From Clostridiales bacterium (lineage in GTDB: Bacteria > Bacillota > Clostridia > Lachnospirales > Lachnospiraceae), in contig JAJQFQ010000022.1 of the NCBI GenBank assembly GCA_021201035.1, forward strand, positions 1 through 34,676: DNA of 34,676 nucleotides. Reading direction: 5' to 3'. Position 1 is the first letter of the stretch, and every line of letters begins with the position of its first letter. Below the pieces are notes generated by a model. The model did no database searches. It was not told where the DNA came from and was given only the letters and a program-made list of their open reading frames with translations. The translations under genes and the position numbers were made by a program. Below, piece by piece: positions 19,071 to 27,739 of this stretch.

Positions 19071-19695
19071 TGAGCAGTTCACCTCCCGTCAGATCAAGCA
19101 GATATCTGTAGTAAACCAGACCCGCGTTGACCGCGTTGGTCACAGCATTGGAAGAAATCGTTGCGCCGCTGATGGCGTCGATCTCATTCTCGGATGTCGC
19201 GCCGGTCTTGGTCACCACAAACTCTTCCACCTGTTTACCTGCATACTGCGAGGAGAACGACTCCTCCTTCGCCTTCATACCCAGTCCGGCCGTATCATTA
19301 ATCTCGGTAATAGAATATCCGTTCACTGTACCGTCTAACGTCACACCCAGAGACAACGTCACATCTCCGCCGTAACTGTTCGGATCGGTAGCATTAATCA
19401 CATAACCAAGGAGATTGCCGCTTTCATCCACAGCCTGTACGCAGTTCTCGATTGTATCATCCCCGTACCCTGCGTCAGCAAGAACCTCAGCAGCATCCTC
19501 TGTACTGAAGTCCGGCAGATCGAGGAATTCCGATGCGTCCGGGAACACTGTCTTATAAGCCTCCTGCTGCGCCTCGGCTTCCGCAGCCGCGATCGGTTCC
19601 AACGTAATCTCATGTACAGCACCGAGCGCAAAACCTGCGATAATCGTGATACAAAAAAGGATCAGGGCATCTTTTACAATGGAATTCTTTTTCAT
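19063..19695 (-). CDS. rnfG: Rnf complex subunit RnfG (covalent FMN)
   Basis: EIDAISGATISSNAVTNAVN flavinylation motif; N-terminal TM. Confidence 0.95.
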   Translation of the reverse strand: MKKNSIVKDALILFCITIIAGFALGAVHEITLEPIAAAEAEAQQEAYKTVFPDASEFLDLPDFSTEDAAEVLADAGYGDDTIENCVQAVDESGNLLGYVINATDPNSYGGDVTLSLGVTLDGTVNGYSITEINDTAGLGMKAKEESFSSQYAGKQVEEFVVTKTGATSENEIDAISGATISSNAVTNAVNAGLVYYRYLLDLTGGELLSE

Positions 19696-20645
19696 TATTT
19701 CTCCCCTCCTTTACCAAACGGCTTCGGTACCGTCACTCTCTCGATCAGCGGCACTAACATGTTAGCGAAGATAATGGAGTAAGAGCACCCTTCAGCGGAA
19801 GCGCCGAACAACCGGAAAATACCGAGCAGACAGCCGCAGATAATACCGTACAATATCTTCCCGCGGGGTGTGATCGGCGACGTCACGTAATCGGTAGCCA
19901 TAAAGAATGCACCGAGCATCAGACCGCCGCCGCAAAGCTCCTGAACCACAAACGGAACCAGATCGCCAGTGGTGAGATGTCCTCCGAACAAAATGATAAA
20001 AATGGCAAATGTCAGAATATATGTACCCGGAATCCGAATATCAATGACGCCGCAGGCAATCAGAAAAATCGCACCGATCAAAATACAGATCACCGAGGTC
20101 TCACCGATCGTACCGGAAATCCGTCCGGTAAACATCGCCAGTGTATTCGAATACAGTCCGCCGTCCGCCAGATAAGACAACGGCGTCGCGCTGGTCGTCG
20201 TATCCAGCGGAACCGTCGCAAAGCTGGTCATCGGTCCTGTAAAAGCAAGAAGCAGGAAGCATCTTGCACCAAGCGCAGGGTTCATAAAGTTCTGTCCGAG
20301 ACCGCCGAACAGCATCTTCACAACGACGATTGCAAATGCGCCGCCGAGAATCGCCATCCAGAACGGAATCGTACTGGTTAAGTTCAGCGCCAGGAGCAAA
20401 CCGGTGACAATACAGCTCAAGTCTCCCACCGACTGTTTTCTGTGCGCGATTTTATTGAAAATATACTCGGAAACGATACAGCTTGCGATCGTAACAACAA
20501 TAACCGCAAGAGCTCTCGGACCGAAATTGTAGATGCCAAAGATCGTAGCAGGCAAAAGCGCAATGATCACGCAGAGCATAATCTTATCTGTACTGACTTT
20601 GGATCTCACATGTGGTGACGATGTAACATTATATAACTCACTCAC
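19695..20645 (-). CDS. rnfD: Rnf complex subunit RnfD
   Basis: SPHVRSKVSTDKIMLCVIIALLPA; DTTTSATPLSYL flavinylation-type motif; YVTSPITPRGK. Confidence 0.95.
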   Translation of the reverse strand: MSELYNVTSSPHVRSKVSTDKIMLCVIIALLPATIFGIYNFGPRALAVIVVTIASCIVSEYIFNKIAHRKQSVGDLSCIVTGLLLALNLTSTIPFWMAILGGAFAIVVVKMLFGGLGQNFMNPALGARCFLLLAFTGPMTSFATVPLDTTTSATPLSYLADGGLYSNTLAMFTGRISGTIGETSVICILIGAIFLIACGVIDIRIPGTYILTFAIFIILFGGHLTTGDLVPFVVQELCGGGLMLGAFFMATDYVTSPITPRGKILYGIICGCLLGIFRLFGASAEGCSYSIIFANMLVPLIERVTVPKPFGKGGEK

Positions 20646-20659
20646 AGGTATCCACCTCC

Positions 20660-21988
20660 CTAAGCTTTCTTACGTTTATTGGCTATGACCGTCTTTTTCA
20701 TAACACGGATTGCCTGCACCAGATTGCGCTTTGCCGGACAGATAAAGCTGCAGCTGCCGCATTCCACACATTCCAGACCATTCCATTTCTCAAAGAGATC
20801 CTCCTGATGATTCTGTGCGTAATCAGCAAGCCTGGACGGAACGATCCGGGACGGACAGGCCTCCACGCAGCGGCCGCAGTTGATGCAGTTCGTTGCCTGA
20901 GCCTCCGCCTTCTGAACCTCATCCTCTGTCAGGCAGAGCAGTGCCGATGTCGTCTTGGTCGTAGGAATATCCAGACTGAACATGGCGAATCCCATCATCG
21001 GACCGCCGGAGATGATCTTCTTCGGCTGAGTCTTAAATCCGCCCGCCGCATCTACCAGCTCCGCGTAATTCGTCCCGATATATATGGAATAATTTGCCGG
21101 TTCATTCACGGCATCACCCGTGATCGTTACAATCCGGCGCATCAGCGGACGTCCGAGCTTCACGGCATTGTAAATAGCAACGATGGTGTCAACATTGTCC
21201 ACGATACAGCCTGCGTCAGCCGGCAGCATGGTTGAATTAATCGCACGCTTTGTCGTCGCGTAGATCAGATGACGTTCGGAACCCTGCGGATATTTGGTCT
21301 TTAAGGCCTTTACCTCCATATTCGGCTCATCCTTCACCAGATCAGAGATGAGCTTAATACAGTCCGGTTTATTATCTTCAATACCGAAAATACCCTTCGC
21401 ATGGTCAAACAGGGAAAGCATGATCTTCATGCCGCCAATCAGCTTCTCCGGCTCCTCCAGCATCCTGCGGTAATCGGATGTCAGATACGGCTCGCACTCC
21501 GCGCAGTTTGCGATAATATAATCGATTTTGTCCGGTTCCTTCGGAGACAGTTTTACATGGGTCGGGAAACCCGCGCCGCCCATACCGACAATGCCGGCAT
21601 TTTTGACCTTCTCCAGAATCTCTTCCTTCGATAATGCCGAAACATCATCTACTTCCTCAAACTCAACGGAATTGAATTCGCCGTCATTCTCAATAACGAT
21701 GGAGTTCACCATATCTCCCACCACGACACGCCGGGGTTCGATCTTCTTAACCTTCCCGGATACCGAGGCATAGATCGGCGCCGAAACAAATCCGCCAGCC
21801 TCCGCGATCATCTGTCCTGCCAGGACAGTATCACCTACTGCCACGACAGGCTTCGCCGGCGCACCGATATGCTGAGACAACGGATACACCAGATCGCCTT
21901 TGGGTAAGTATTCCGTGATCGGTTTATCCTTTGACAACTCCTTGCCGTCATATGGATGCACGCCGCCCTTAAAAGTACATAAACCCAT
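20660..21988 (-). CDS. rnfC: Rnf complex subunit RnfC
   Basis: FKGGVHPYDGKELS, VGMGGAGFPTHVKL, two C-terminal [4Fe-4S] motifs CINCGRCVEACP and CVECGSCSFICP. Confidence 0.96.
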   Translation of the reverse strand: MGLCTFKGGVHPYDGKELSKDKPITEYLPKGDLVYPLSQHIGAPAKPVVAVGDTVLAGQMIAEAGGFVSAPIYASVSGKVKKIEPRRVVVGDMVNSIVIENDGEFNSVEFEEVDDVSALSKEEILEKVKNAGIVGMGGAGFPTHVKLSPKEPDKIDYIIANCAECEPYLTSDYRRMLEEPEKLIGGMKIMLSLFDHAKGIFGIEDNKPDCIKLISDLVKDEPNMEVKALKTKYPQGSERHLIYATTKRAINSTMLPADAGCIVDNVDTIVAIYNAVKLGRPLMRRIVTITGDAVNEPANYSIYIGTNYAELVDAAGGFKTQPKKIISGGPMMGFAMFSLDIPTTKTTSALLCLTEDEVQKAEAQATNCINCGRCVEACPSRIVPSRLADYAQNHQEDLFEKWNGLECVECGSCSFICPAKRNLVQAIRVMKKTVIANKRKKA

Positions 21989-22046
21989 ATCAAGCCCTTC
22001 TTTCTTTAAAGATTTTGTATCCTATTCAGACCCAGACAGATTGACG

Positions 22047-22081
22047 CAAAAAAAGAGCAAGTGTGAGACATCTTCGGCTCT
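22047..22081 (-). terminator. Terminator-like hairpin in the rnfC 5' leader (possible attenuator)
   Basis: Minus strand AGAGC...GCTCT followed by T7 (22048-22054), with inner AAG/CTT and TGT/ACA pairing; lies between the putative promoter and the rnfC start. Confidence 0.55.
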
Positions 22082-22141
22082 GAATCTGAATAATCACCAT
22101 ATTTATGAGAACAACTGTTTGGCCGCTCTCAAATTCTCTTA

Positions 22142-22170
22142 ATTATAACATAAAGACAAAAAAGATTGTA
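22142..22170 (-). promoter_or_regulatory. Candidate rnf operon promoter
   Basis: Minus strand TACAAT (22165-22170) - 17 nt - TATAAT (22142-22147). Confidence 0.5.
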
Positions 22171-22292
22171 GTATGTTTTAAAAAAAGTTCACGATTGCCG
22201 AAAAAAGGTATATACTGTAAACACAGGAAAAAGACTTCTAGCAGCCTGAAAATAAATGATTCTCATAATTAACAGTAAATAAGAGGACAAAC

Positions 22293-23453
22293 ATGATACA
22301 CAGAAAAAACAGATTCCCTGTCAACAGCCTTCCCCCTTTTCAACAGCATTTTCTGACAGAAGAGATGCTGTTGTTTGACATCGAGACCACCGGTCTGTCC
22401 GCTGCGCGTGATTTCATCTACTGCATCGGCTGCGGATATCGGACGGACGATACGGTCAGGACAGAACTGTTTTTTGCGGAAACCCCTGCTCAGGAGGAAG
22501 AAATACTTGCGGCTTTTTCTGCTCTGCTGAACCGCTTTACGACACTCATTACCTTTAACGGAACCACATTTGATATTCCTTTTATACGGAAGAGATCCAC
22601 TCTGTATGACAAACTGTCCGCCCGGAAATATTTAAACTTACAACAGGAACCTCACCTGACGAAAACAACCGATCGGGAAACCCCTGTTGCGTCCGGATCC
22701 GCATTCATCGACCTGTATCGGGAGGCCATCCGCATGAAATCTCTGCTCCGTCTCCCATCCTATCGCCAGAAAGTTATCGAGCAGTTTCTCGGATGCACCC
22801 GTGAAGACAAATACGACGGCGGTCAGTTGATCCGGATCTACCGCCGCTATGTATCCGTTCCGGATCCGCAGGCTCTGTCTCTTCTCCTTCTTCACAATGA
22901 AGAGGATGTCAGGGGCCTGTTTGATCTGATCGGACTGCTCTCCTGGCATCAGCTGCGCGACGGGGCATTTGCCATTACAGATTCATTTGAAGAGAGAAAT
23001 GAAACGGATTCTTTCTATAATATCAAAGTATGCCCCGACATTTCTTTTCCGCAGGCAATCGGACCGATCACCATAAAACCTGAACATCCCGCGGTTCAGC
23101 ACTGTCCATGTCTTCTCGGAAAAAAATCCGTACTGATCTGCTTTCCGATTTATCACGGGACGTTAAAGCATTTCTTCCCCGATCCGGAGAACTATGTGTA
23201 TCTGCCCGAAGAAGGCTGCGCCGTTCATAAAAGCGTCGGCGCCTTTGTCGATCCCGCTCACCGCCGGAAAGCGACCAGGCAAAACTGCTACAGCAGACAG
23301 GACTGTGATTATATCTCAATCCCTGTAAAAACAGCGGACGGATTCCTGAAAAAAGAATTCCGGGACGAATGCTGTTATCTGGCTCTCCCGGCGCAAAAAA
23401 AGGACGAGAAAACGTTTCTTATTCATTATTTTTCTCTGTTTTTTCAAGGGTAA
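22293..23453 (+). CDS. YprB-like ribonuclease H-fold exonuclease domain protein
   Basis: LLFDIETTGLSAARDFIYCIGCGYR, ITFNGTTFDIPFIRKR, HNEEDVRGLFDL (DEDD-like acidic residues); RBS AAGAGG. Confidence 0.88.
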   Translation: MIHRKNRFPVNSLPPFQQHFLTEEMLLFDIETTGLSAARDFIYCIGCGYRTDDTVRTELFFAETPAQEEEILAAFSALLNRFTTLITFNGTTFDIPFIRKRSTLYDKLSARKYLNLQQEPHLTKTTDRETPVASGSAFIDLYREAIRMKSLLRLPSYRQKVIEQFLGCTREDKYDGGQLIRIYRRYVSVPDPQALSLLLLHNEEDVRGLFDLIGLLSWHQLRDGAFAITDSFEERNETDSFYNIKVCPDISFPQAIGPITIKPEHPAVQHCPCLLGKKSVLICFPIYHGTLKHFFPDPENYVYLPEEGCAVHKSVGAFVDPAHRRKATRQNCYSRQDCDYISIPVKTADGFLKKEFRDECCYLALPAQKKDEKTFLIHYFSLFFQG

Positions 23454-23501
23454 AAACAGGACAGGATGTCATATTCCTTTCGCACCTCTGTGAATAAAAT
23501 A

Positions 23502-23522
23502 AAGTGTCGCTCTGCGACACTT
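23502..23522 (-). repeat. Perfect 9-bp inverted repeat with a T-rich 3' flank (minus)
   Basis: Minus strand AAGTGTCGC-AGA-GCGACACTT then TATTTTATT. Confidence 0.6.
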
Positions 23523-23581
23523 CGCGCGCGAGCGGTTGCATCGCAAAATTTCCTATCCGCGAGCTGCGCATCCTCACGGAG

Positions 23582-23622
23582 TTTTTTATTTCATAGGATG
23601 AACTTTCCTATGAAATAAAAAA
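23582..23622 (-). repeat. Copy A of the terminator-associated AGGAAAGTT stem-loop family
   Basis: Perfect 17-bp stem TTTTTTATTTCATAGGA-AAGTTCA-TCCTATGAAATAAAAAA on the minus strand. Confidence 0.8.
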
Positions 23623-23647
23623 GACCCCTGCATTTAAAACAGGGGTC
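23617..23647 (-). terminator. rpsA terminator (possibly bidirectional with the YprB-like gene)
   Basis: GACCCCTG-TTTTAAATG-CAGGGGTC then TTTTTT on the minus strand; the plus strand also has a downstream T-rich run (ATTTTATTATT). Confidence 0.88.
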
Positions 23648-23653
23648 ATTTTA

Positions 23654-24808
23654 TTATTCTTCAACAATATCTTCCGATGTCTCCTCCGCTGCATCAGCCG
23701 CGGGCTCATCAGCATACGCGTCATCCGCAGGTTCTTCCTCTTTCACAGGGGGAACAAAGGATCCGATTGCCTTCATACTCAGGCTGATCTTGCGGTCATC
23801 CTCATTGAAATCTACGATCTTGGCCTCAATCTCCTGCCCGATGCTCAGTACATCCGAAGGCTTATCCACATGCTCCCTGGAGATCTGAGATACATGAAGC
23901 AGCGCATCCACACCGGGTGCCAGTTCAACAAAAGCACCGAAATCTGTCATTCTCGCAATGCGGCCGGTAACAATATTGCCCGCCGCATACTTCTCTGCAG
24001 CGTTGTTCCAGGGATTCTCCTCCGGGAACTTCACGCTGAGCGCAATCTTGGTGTCGCGGATATCCTTGATAAATACACGGACAGTCTGTCCCACCTTATA
24101 AATCTTTTTCGGGTTCTCCACACGTCCCCAGGACATCTCAGAGATATGAAGCAGACCATCCGCTCCGCCCAGATCAATAAAAGCACCGAAATCCGTCAGA
24201 TTTTTCACCGTACCCTCGATCACATCACCGACATTGATCCGTGCGAGAAGTTCTGCCTGTCTGCGGGCCTTCTCAGCAACCAGAAGCTGCTTGCGGTTAC
24301 CGATAATACGTCTGCGGCGCGGATTAAACTCAGTGAGCACAAACTCAATCTCCTGACCCATATATTTGCTGAGATCTCTCTCATACATATCGGATACCAG
24401 GCTGGCCGGAATGAAAATGCGTATATCGTCAATCACAACGCTCAATCCGCCGTTCAGCGCCTGTGTTACAGGTCCGGTCAGAACCTCACCGCTCTCATAA
24501 GCCTCCTCCAGACGCTTGCTGACCTTCTCGGCTGCAAGGCGCTTGTATGTAAGCACTACCTGTCCGTCGCCGTCATTCACTTTGAGAACCTTCGCCTCCA
24601 TCTTGTCCCCGACAGAGACTACCGTAGTCAGGTCAACACTTGAGTCATTTGTGTATTCATTGCGTGTAATAATGCCGTCTGCTTTATAGCCAATGTTCAG
24701 GATAATTTCATCCGGTTTCACATCAATAACTGTGCCTTCGACTACCTCTCCGTTTCTGATTGTTTTTGAAAATTCATCCAACATTTGTTCAAAGTTCATT
24801 TCTGACAT
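23654..24808 (-). CDS. rpsA: 30S ribosomal protein S1-like protein (four S1 domains, acidic tail)
   Basis: Four S1 repeats, e.g. GDVIEGTVKNLTDFGAFIDLGGADGLLHISEMSWGRV. Start set at ATG 24806-24808; the ORF-track TTG at 24826 lies on the Shine-Dalgarno itself (TTGAGGAGG). Confidence 0.93.
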   Translation of the reverse strand: MSEMNFEQMLDEFSKTIRNGEVVEGTVIDVKPDEIILNIGYKADGIITRNEYTNDSSVDLTTVVSVGDKMEAKVLKVNDGDGQVVLTYKRLAAEKVSKRLEEAYESGEVLTGPVTQALNGGLSVVIDDIRIFIPASLVSDMYERDLSKYMGQEIEFVLTEFNPRRRRIIGNRKQLLVAEKARRQAELLARINVGDVIEGTVKNLTDFGAFIDLGGADGLLHISEMSWGRVENPKKIYKVGQTVRVFIKDIRDTKIALSVKFPEENPWNNAAEKYAAGNIVTGRIARMTDFGAFVELAPGVDALLHVSQISREHVDKPSDVLSIGQEIEAKIVDFNEDDRKISLSMKAIGSFVPPVKEEEPADDAYADEPAADAAEETSEDIVEE

Positions 24809-25673
24809 ACTTTTGAACCTCCTCAATAATATTCTTGGGGGTGGAAGCCCCCGCTGTAATACCTACGTAGTCGAAACGCGAAAAATCTGTAACTGGCAAA
24901 TCTTCTTTCGTTTGTATAAAGTAAGTATTCTGACAATGTTCCGAACAGATTTCACAGAGTTTCCTCGTATTGGAGCTGCTCGTCCCTCCGATCACGATCA
25001 TCGCATCCACTTGTGCGGACAGCACTCTCGCCGCCTCCTGCCTCTCTCTTGTGGCAGAGCAGATCGTGTTGTGGACTTCGAATTTGATATCGTTTTCCAC
25101 CGTACTCTTGCTATCATACACTTTTTTTCGGATAATTTCAACCATATCTTTAAATTTCTTGTGATGAAATGTTGTTTGCGCCACAATGCAGATTTTGTTG
25201 CATCCATTCAGGTTCAGATTTGCTGCTTCTTCCGTTGAAAAGACGACTCTGCTGCTGCCCGGAATGGTCCAGCCGACGATTCCCTCTACCTCAGGATGGT
25301 CGGCACTTCCGATCACCAGCACCAGATATCCCCTTTCGGAATACTCCCGCACAATCCGGTGTATTCGTTTTACATAAGGACAGGTGGCGTCCACGATTGT
25401 CAGTCCGGCGCAGGCCAGAGTCTCCTCCTCTGATCTGGAAACGCCGTGAGAACGCAGTATCACTGTACCGGCGGATACATTCACAGCTTCTTCTGCGGTA
25501 TGAATGATACGGACTCCCTTTTTTTCCAGATCCGCCGTTACTTCTTCATTATGAATAATCGGACCAAACGTATAAACCGGTTGTTCTTTCTTCAGCGCTT
25601 CCTTATAAACAAGATCTACCGCCCGGCTTACACCGAAACAAAACCCTGCCTTCTCCGCCAGTTCTACTCTCAT
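24789..25673 (-). CDS. ispH: 4-hydroxy-3-methylbut-2-enyl diphosphate reductase
   Basis: MRVELAEKAGFCFGVSRAVDLVYKEAL, GPIIHNEEVTADLEKKGVR, VDATCPYVKRIH, GGTSSSNTRKL, TAGASTPKNIIEEV. Start at Met40 of the longer ORF. Confidence 0.96.
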   Translation of the reverse strand: MRVELAEKAGFCFGVSRAVDLVYKEALKKEQPVYTFGPIIHNEEVTADLEKKGVRIIHTAEEAVNVSAGTVILRSHGVSRSEEETLACAGLTIVDATCPYVKRIHRIVREYSERGYLVLVIGSADHPEVEGIVGWTIPGSSRVVFSTEEAANLNLNGCNKICIVAQTTFHHKKFKDMVEIIRKKVYDSKSTVENDIKFEVHNTICSATRERQEAARVLSAQVDAMIVIGGTSSSNTRKLCEICSEHCQNTYFIQTKEDLPVTDFSRFDYVGITAGASTPKNIIEEVQKYVRNEL

Positions 25674-25710
25674 GTCTGTATCTCCCGTTCTTAATCCTGA
25701 TCCGTCCACT

Positions 25711-26406
25711 TTAGTGAACGGTTTCATGAGCGGTATTCCCTTTTTCTGTCCCGCAAACCATTCTGTATATTTCCTCAACCACTTCCTCAACCGTCATCTC
25801 CGAGGAATCCAGCGTAATCGCGTCTGCAGCCGCTTTCAGCGGCGCAATCTCACGATGCATATCCCGGTAATCCCTTGCCTCGATATCTCTCTCGATTTCT
25901 GCCGGATCGCAGTCCTGACCTTTTTCCGCCAGTTCCTTATACCTGCGCATGGCGCGGGTTCGAACACTGGCAGTAAGATATATCTTTAAACGGGCATCCG
26001 GAAGAACACAGGTGCCGATATCCCGGCCGTCCATGATCACATCATTTTCTTTCGCCAGTTTCTGCTGCAGCCGCAGCAGCTTTTCCCGGACAAAAGGATA
26101 ACCGCTGGTAGCAGAAGCCATATTGCCGACTTCTTCCCGCCGAATCTGATCTGCGACATCCGTTCCGTTCAGAAATACCTTTTGTGAACCAGCTGCATAA
26201 CCAAGTGAAATCTGAATATCATGACAGGCTGCGCAGAGAGCATCCTCATCGTCTGCCGAAATGCCATGCGTCAGGAAATAATAAGCCATCGCCCGATACA
26301 TGGCTCCTGTATCTACATATAAAAAAGACAGTTTCGCGGCAAGCTTCTTTGCAATGGTACTCTTTCCTGCTCCCGCCGGTCCGTCTATAGCAATATTAAA
26401 ACTCAT
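25711..26406 (-). CDS. cmk: Cytidylate kinase
   Basis: MSFNIAIDGPAGAGKSTIAKKLA, YVDTGAMYRA, DGRDIGTCVLPDARLKIYLTAS. Confidence 0.97.
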   Translation of the reverse strand: MSFNIAIDGPAGAGKSTIAKKLAAKLSFLYVDTGAMYRAMAYYFLTHGISADDEDALCAACHDIQISLGYAAGSQKVFLNGTDVADQIRREEVGNMASATSGYPFVREKLLRLQQKLAKENDVIMDGRDIGTCVLPDARLKIYLTASVRTRAMRRYKELAEKGQDCDPAEIERDIEARDYRDMHREIAPLKAAADAITLDSSEMTVEEVVEEIYRMVCGTEKGNTAHETVH

Positions 26407-26437
26407 GTTTGTCTCCTTTTTTGTAAAACGATAAAAG

Positions 26438-27739
26438 TCAGGAAATGCTGACTCCCGCCAGATACCCCGTGGACCACGCGATCTGAAGATTAAATCCGCC
26501 GGTCACTGCGTCCAGATCCAGCATCTCTCCGCAGAGATACAGACCGGACACCAGCCTGGATTCCATGGTGGACGGATTCACTTCCTTTACGCGCACACCG
26601 CCGCGGGTAATGATTGCCTCATGCCAGCCGCCAAGTCCGGTAATCGTTCCGGGAAAATGTTTTAAAATATTTAAAAGACCTCTTCGCTCCTCTTTTGTCA
26701 CGGCATTCACCCTTTTCTCCGGATCTATGCCGGAAAGCTGAATGATAACCGGAATCATTTTAGAAGGAAGCAGCTTTCCCAGTGCGTTTTTATAACAGCG
26801 ATTCAGATTCTCCTCGAAATCCCGCTGAATCCGACGGTCCAGCTGCTCCTCCGACAACGATGCCTTCAGATCTATCTCAAAGCAAAGTTCATCGGAAAAA
26901 TATCTGTCCGGTATCACGCTGCTCGCCGTCAGCACGACCGGTCCGCTGATTCCCTGATGTGTAAACATCAGTTCTCCGAACTCTTCATAAAGCTTCTTTT
27001 TTCCGGATTTCACCATAAAAGATATATTTTTTAAAGACAGACCCTGCAGCTGCGTAATATAATCTTCCTTTACCTTCATCCCGACAAGGGACGGCCGAAG
27101 TGCCGTACAGGTATGGCCCAATCTTTTCACTATCTCCCAACCGCTTCCGTCAGAACCCGTAGAAGGATAAGAAATACCGCCGGTCGCCATAATAACATGG
27201 TCACACCCCAAAAAATGCTCCGGTAAACCTGTATTCATCTGTGAAGACTGTCGGATACTTCCGGAATGAATGCCGTTGTCACATCCCCGTTCTGACCGAT
27301 AACGCAATCCGCAGACACGCCCATCCCTCGCTTCAAGGTCAAAAACCTCTGCCTGCAATATCACCCTGACTCCCATACGGTGCAGTGCCTGCTGCAGTAT
27401 CCGGATCACATCCGAAGAATGATCTGACTGTGGGAACACGCGATTCCCCCGTTCCACTTTCAGCCGCAGTCCCTGATTCTCAAAAAATCCCATGACAGAA
27501 CGATTATCAAACCGGTGAAAAGCACTGTATAAAAATTTACTGTTTCTGGGAATATGTGTGAACAGTTCGTCTGTCTCACAGGCATTGGTCAGATTACATC
27601 TGCCTTTCCCTGTAATATAAAGTTTTTTCCCGAGCTTTTCATTATGCTCGAACAGAGTCACTTCATGTCCCGCAGTTCCCGCAGCATATGCTGCCATCAA
27701 CCCCGCAGCTCCGCCGCCGACAACAGCAACCTTACTCAT
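26438..27739 (-). CDS. HI0933/YhiN-family NAD(P)/FAD-dependent oxidoreductase
   Basis: VAVVGGGAAGLMAAYAAGTAGHEVTLFEHNEKLGKKLYITGKGRCNLTN, GLYLCGEMLDLDAVTGGFNLQIAWSTG. Confidence 0.94.
   Translation of the reverse strand: MSKVAVVGGGAAGLMAAYAAGTAGHEVTLFEHNEKLGKKLYITGKGRCNLTNACETDELFTHIPRNSKFLYSAFHRFDNRSVMGFFENQGLRLKVERGNRVFPQSDHSSDVIRILQQALHRMGVRVILQAEVFDLEARDGRVCGLRYRSERGCDNGIHSGSIRQSSQMNTGLPEHFLGCDHVIMATGGISYPSTGSDGSGWEIVKRLGHTCTALRPSLVGMKVKEDYITQLQGLSLKNISFMVKSGKKKLYEEFGELMFTHQGISGPVVLTASSVIPDRYFSDELCFEIDLKASLSEEQLDRRIQRDFEENLNRCYKNALGKLLPSKMIPVIIQLSGIDPEKRVNAVTKEERRGLLNILKHFPGTITGLGGWHEAIITRGGVRVKEVNPSTMESRLVSGLYLCGEMLDLDAVTGGFNLQIAWSTGYLAGVSIS

Noticed and set aside
23870-24643. 257-aa plus-strand ORF antisense to rpsA
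   Set aside because: Shadow ORF opposite four clear S1 domains.
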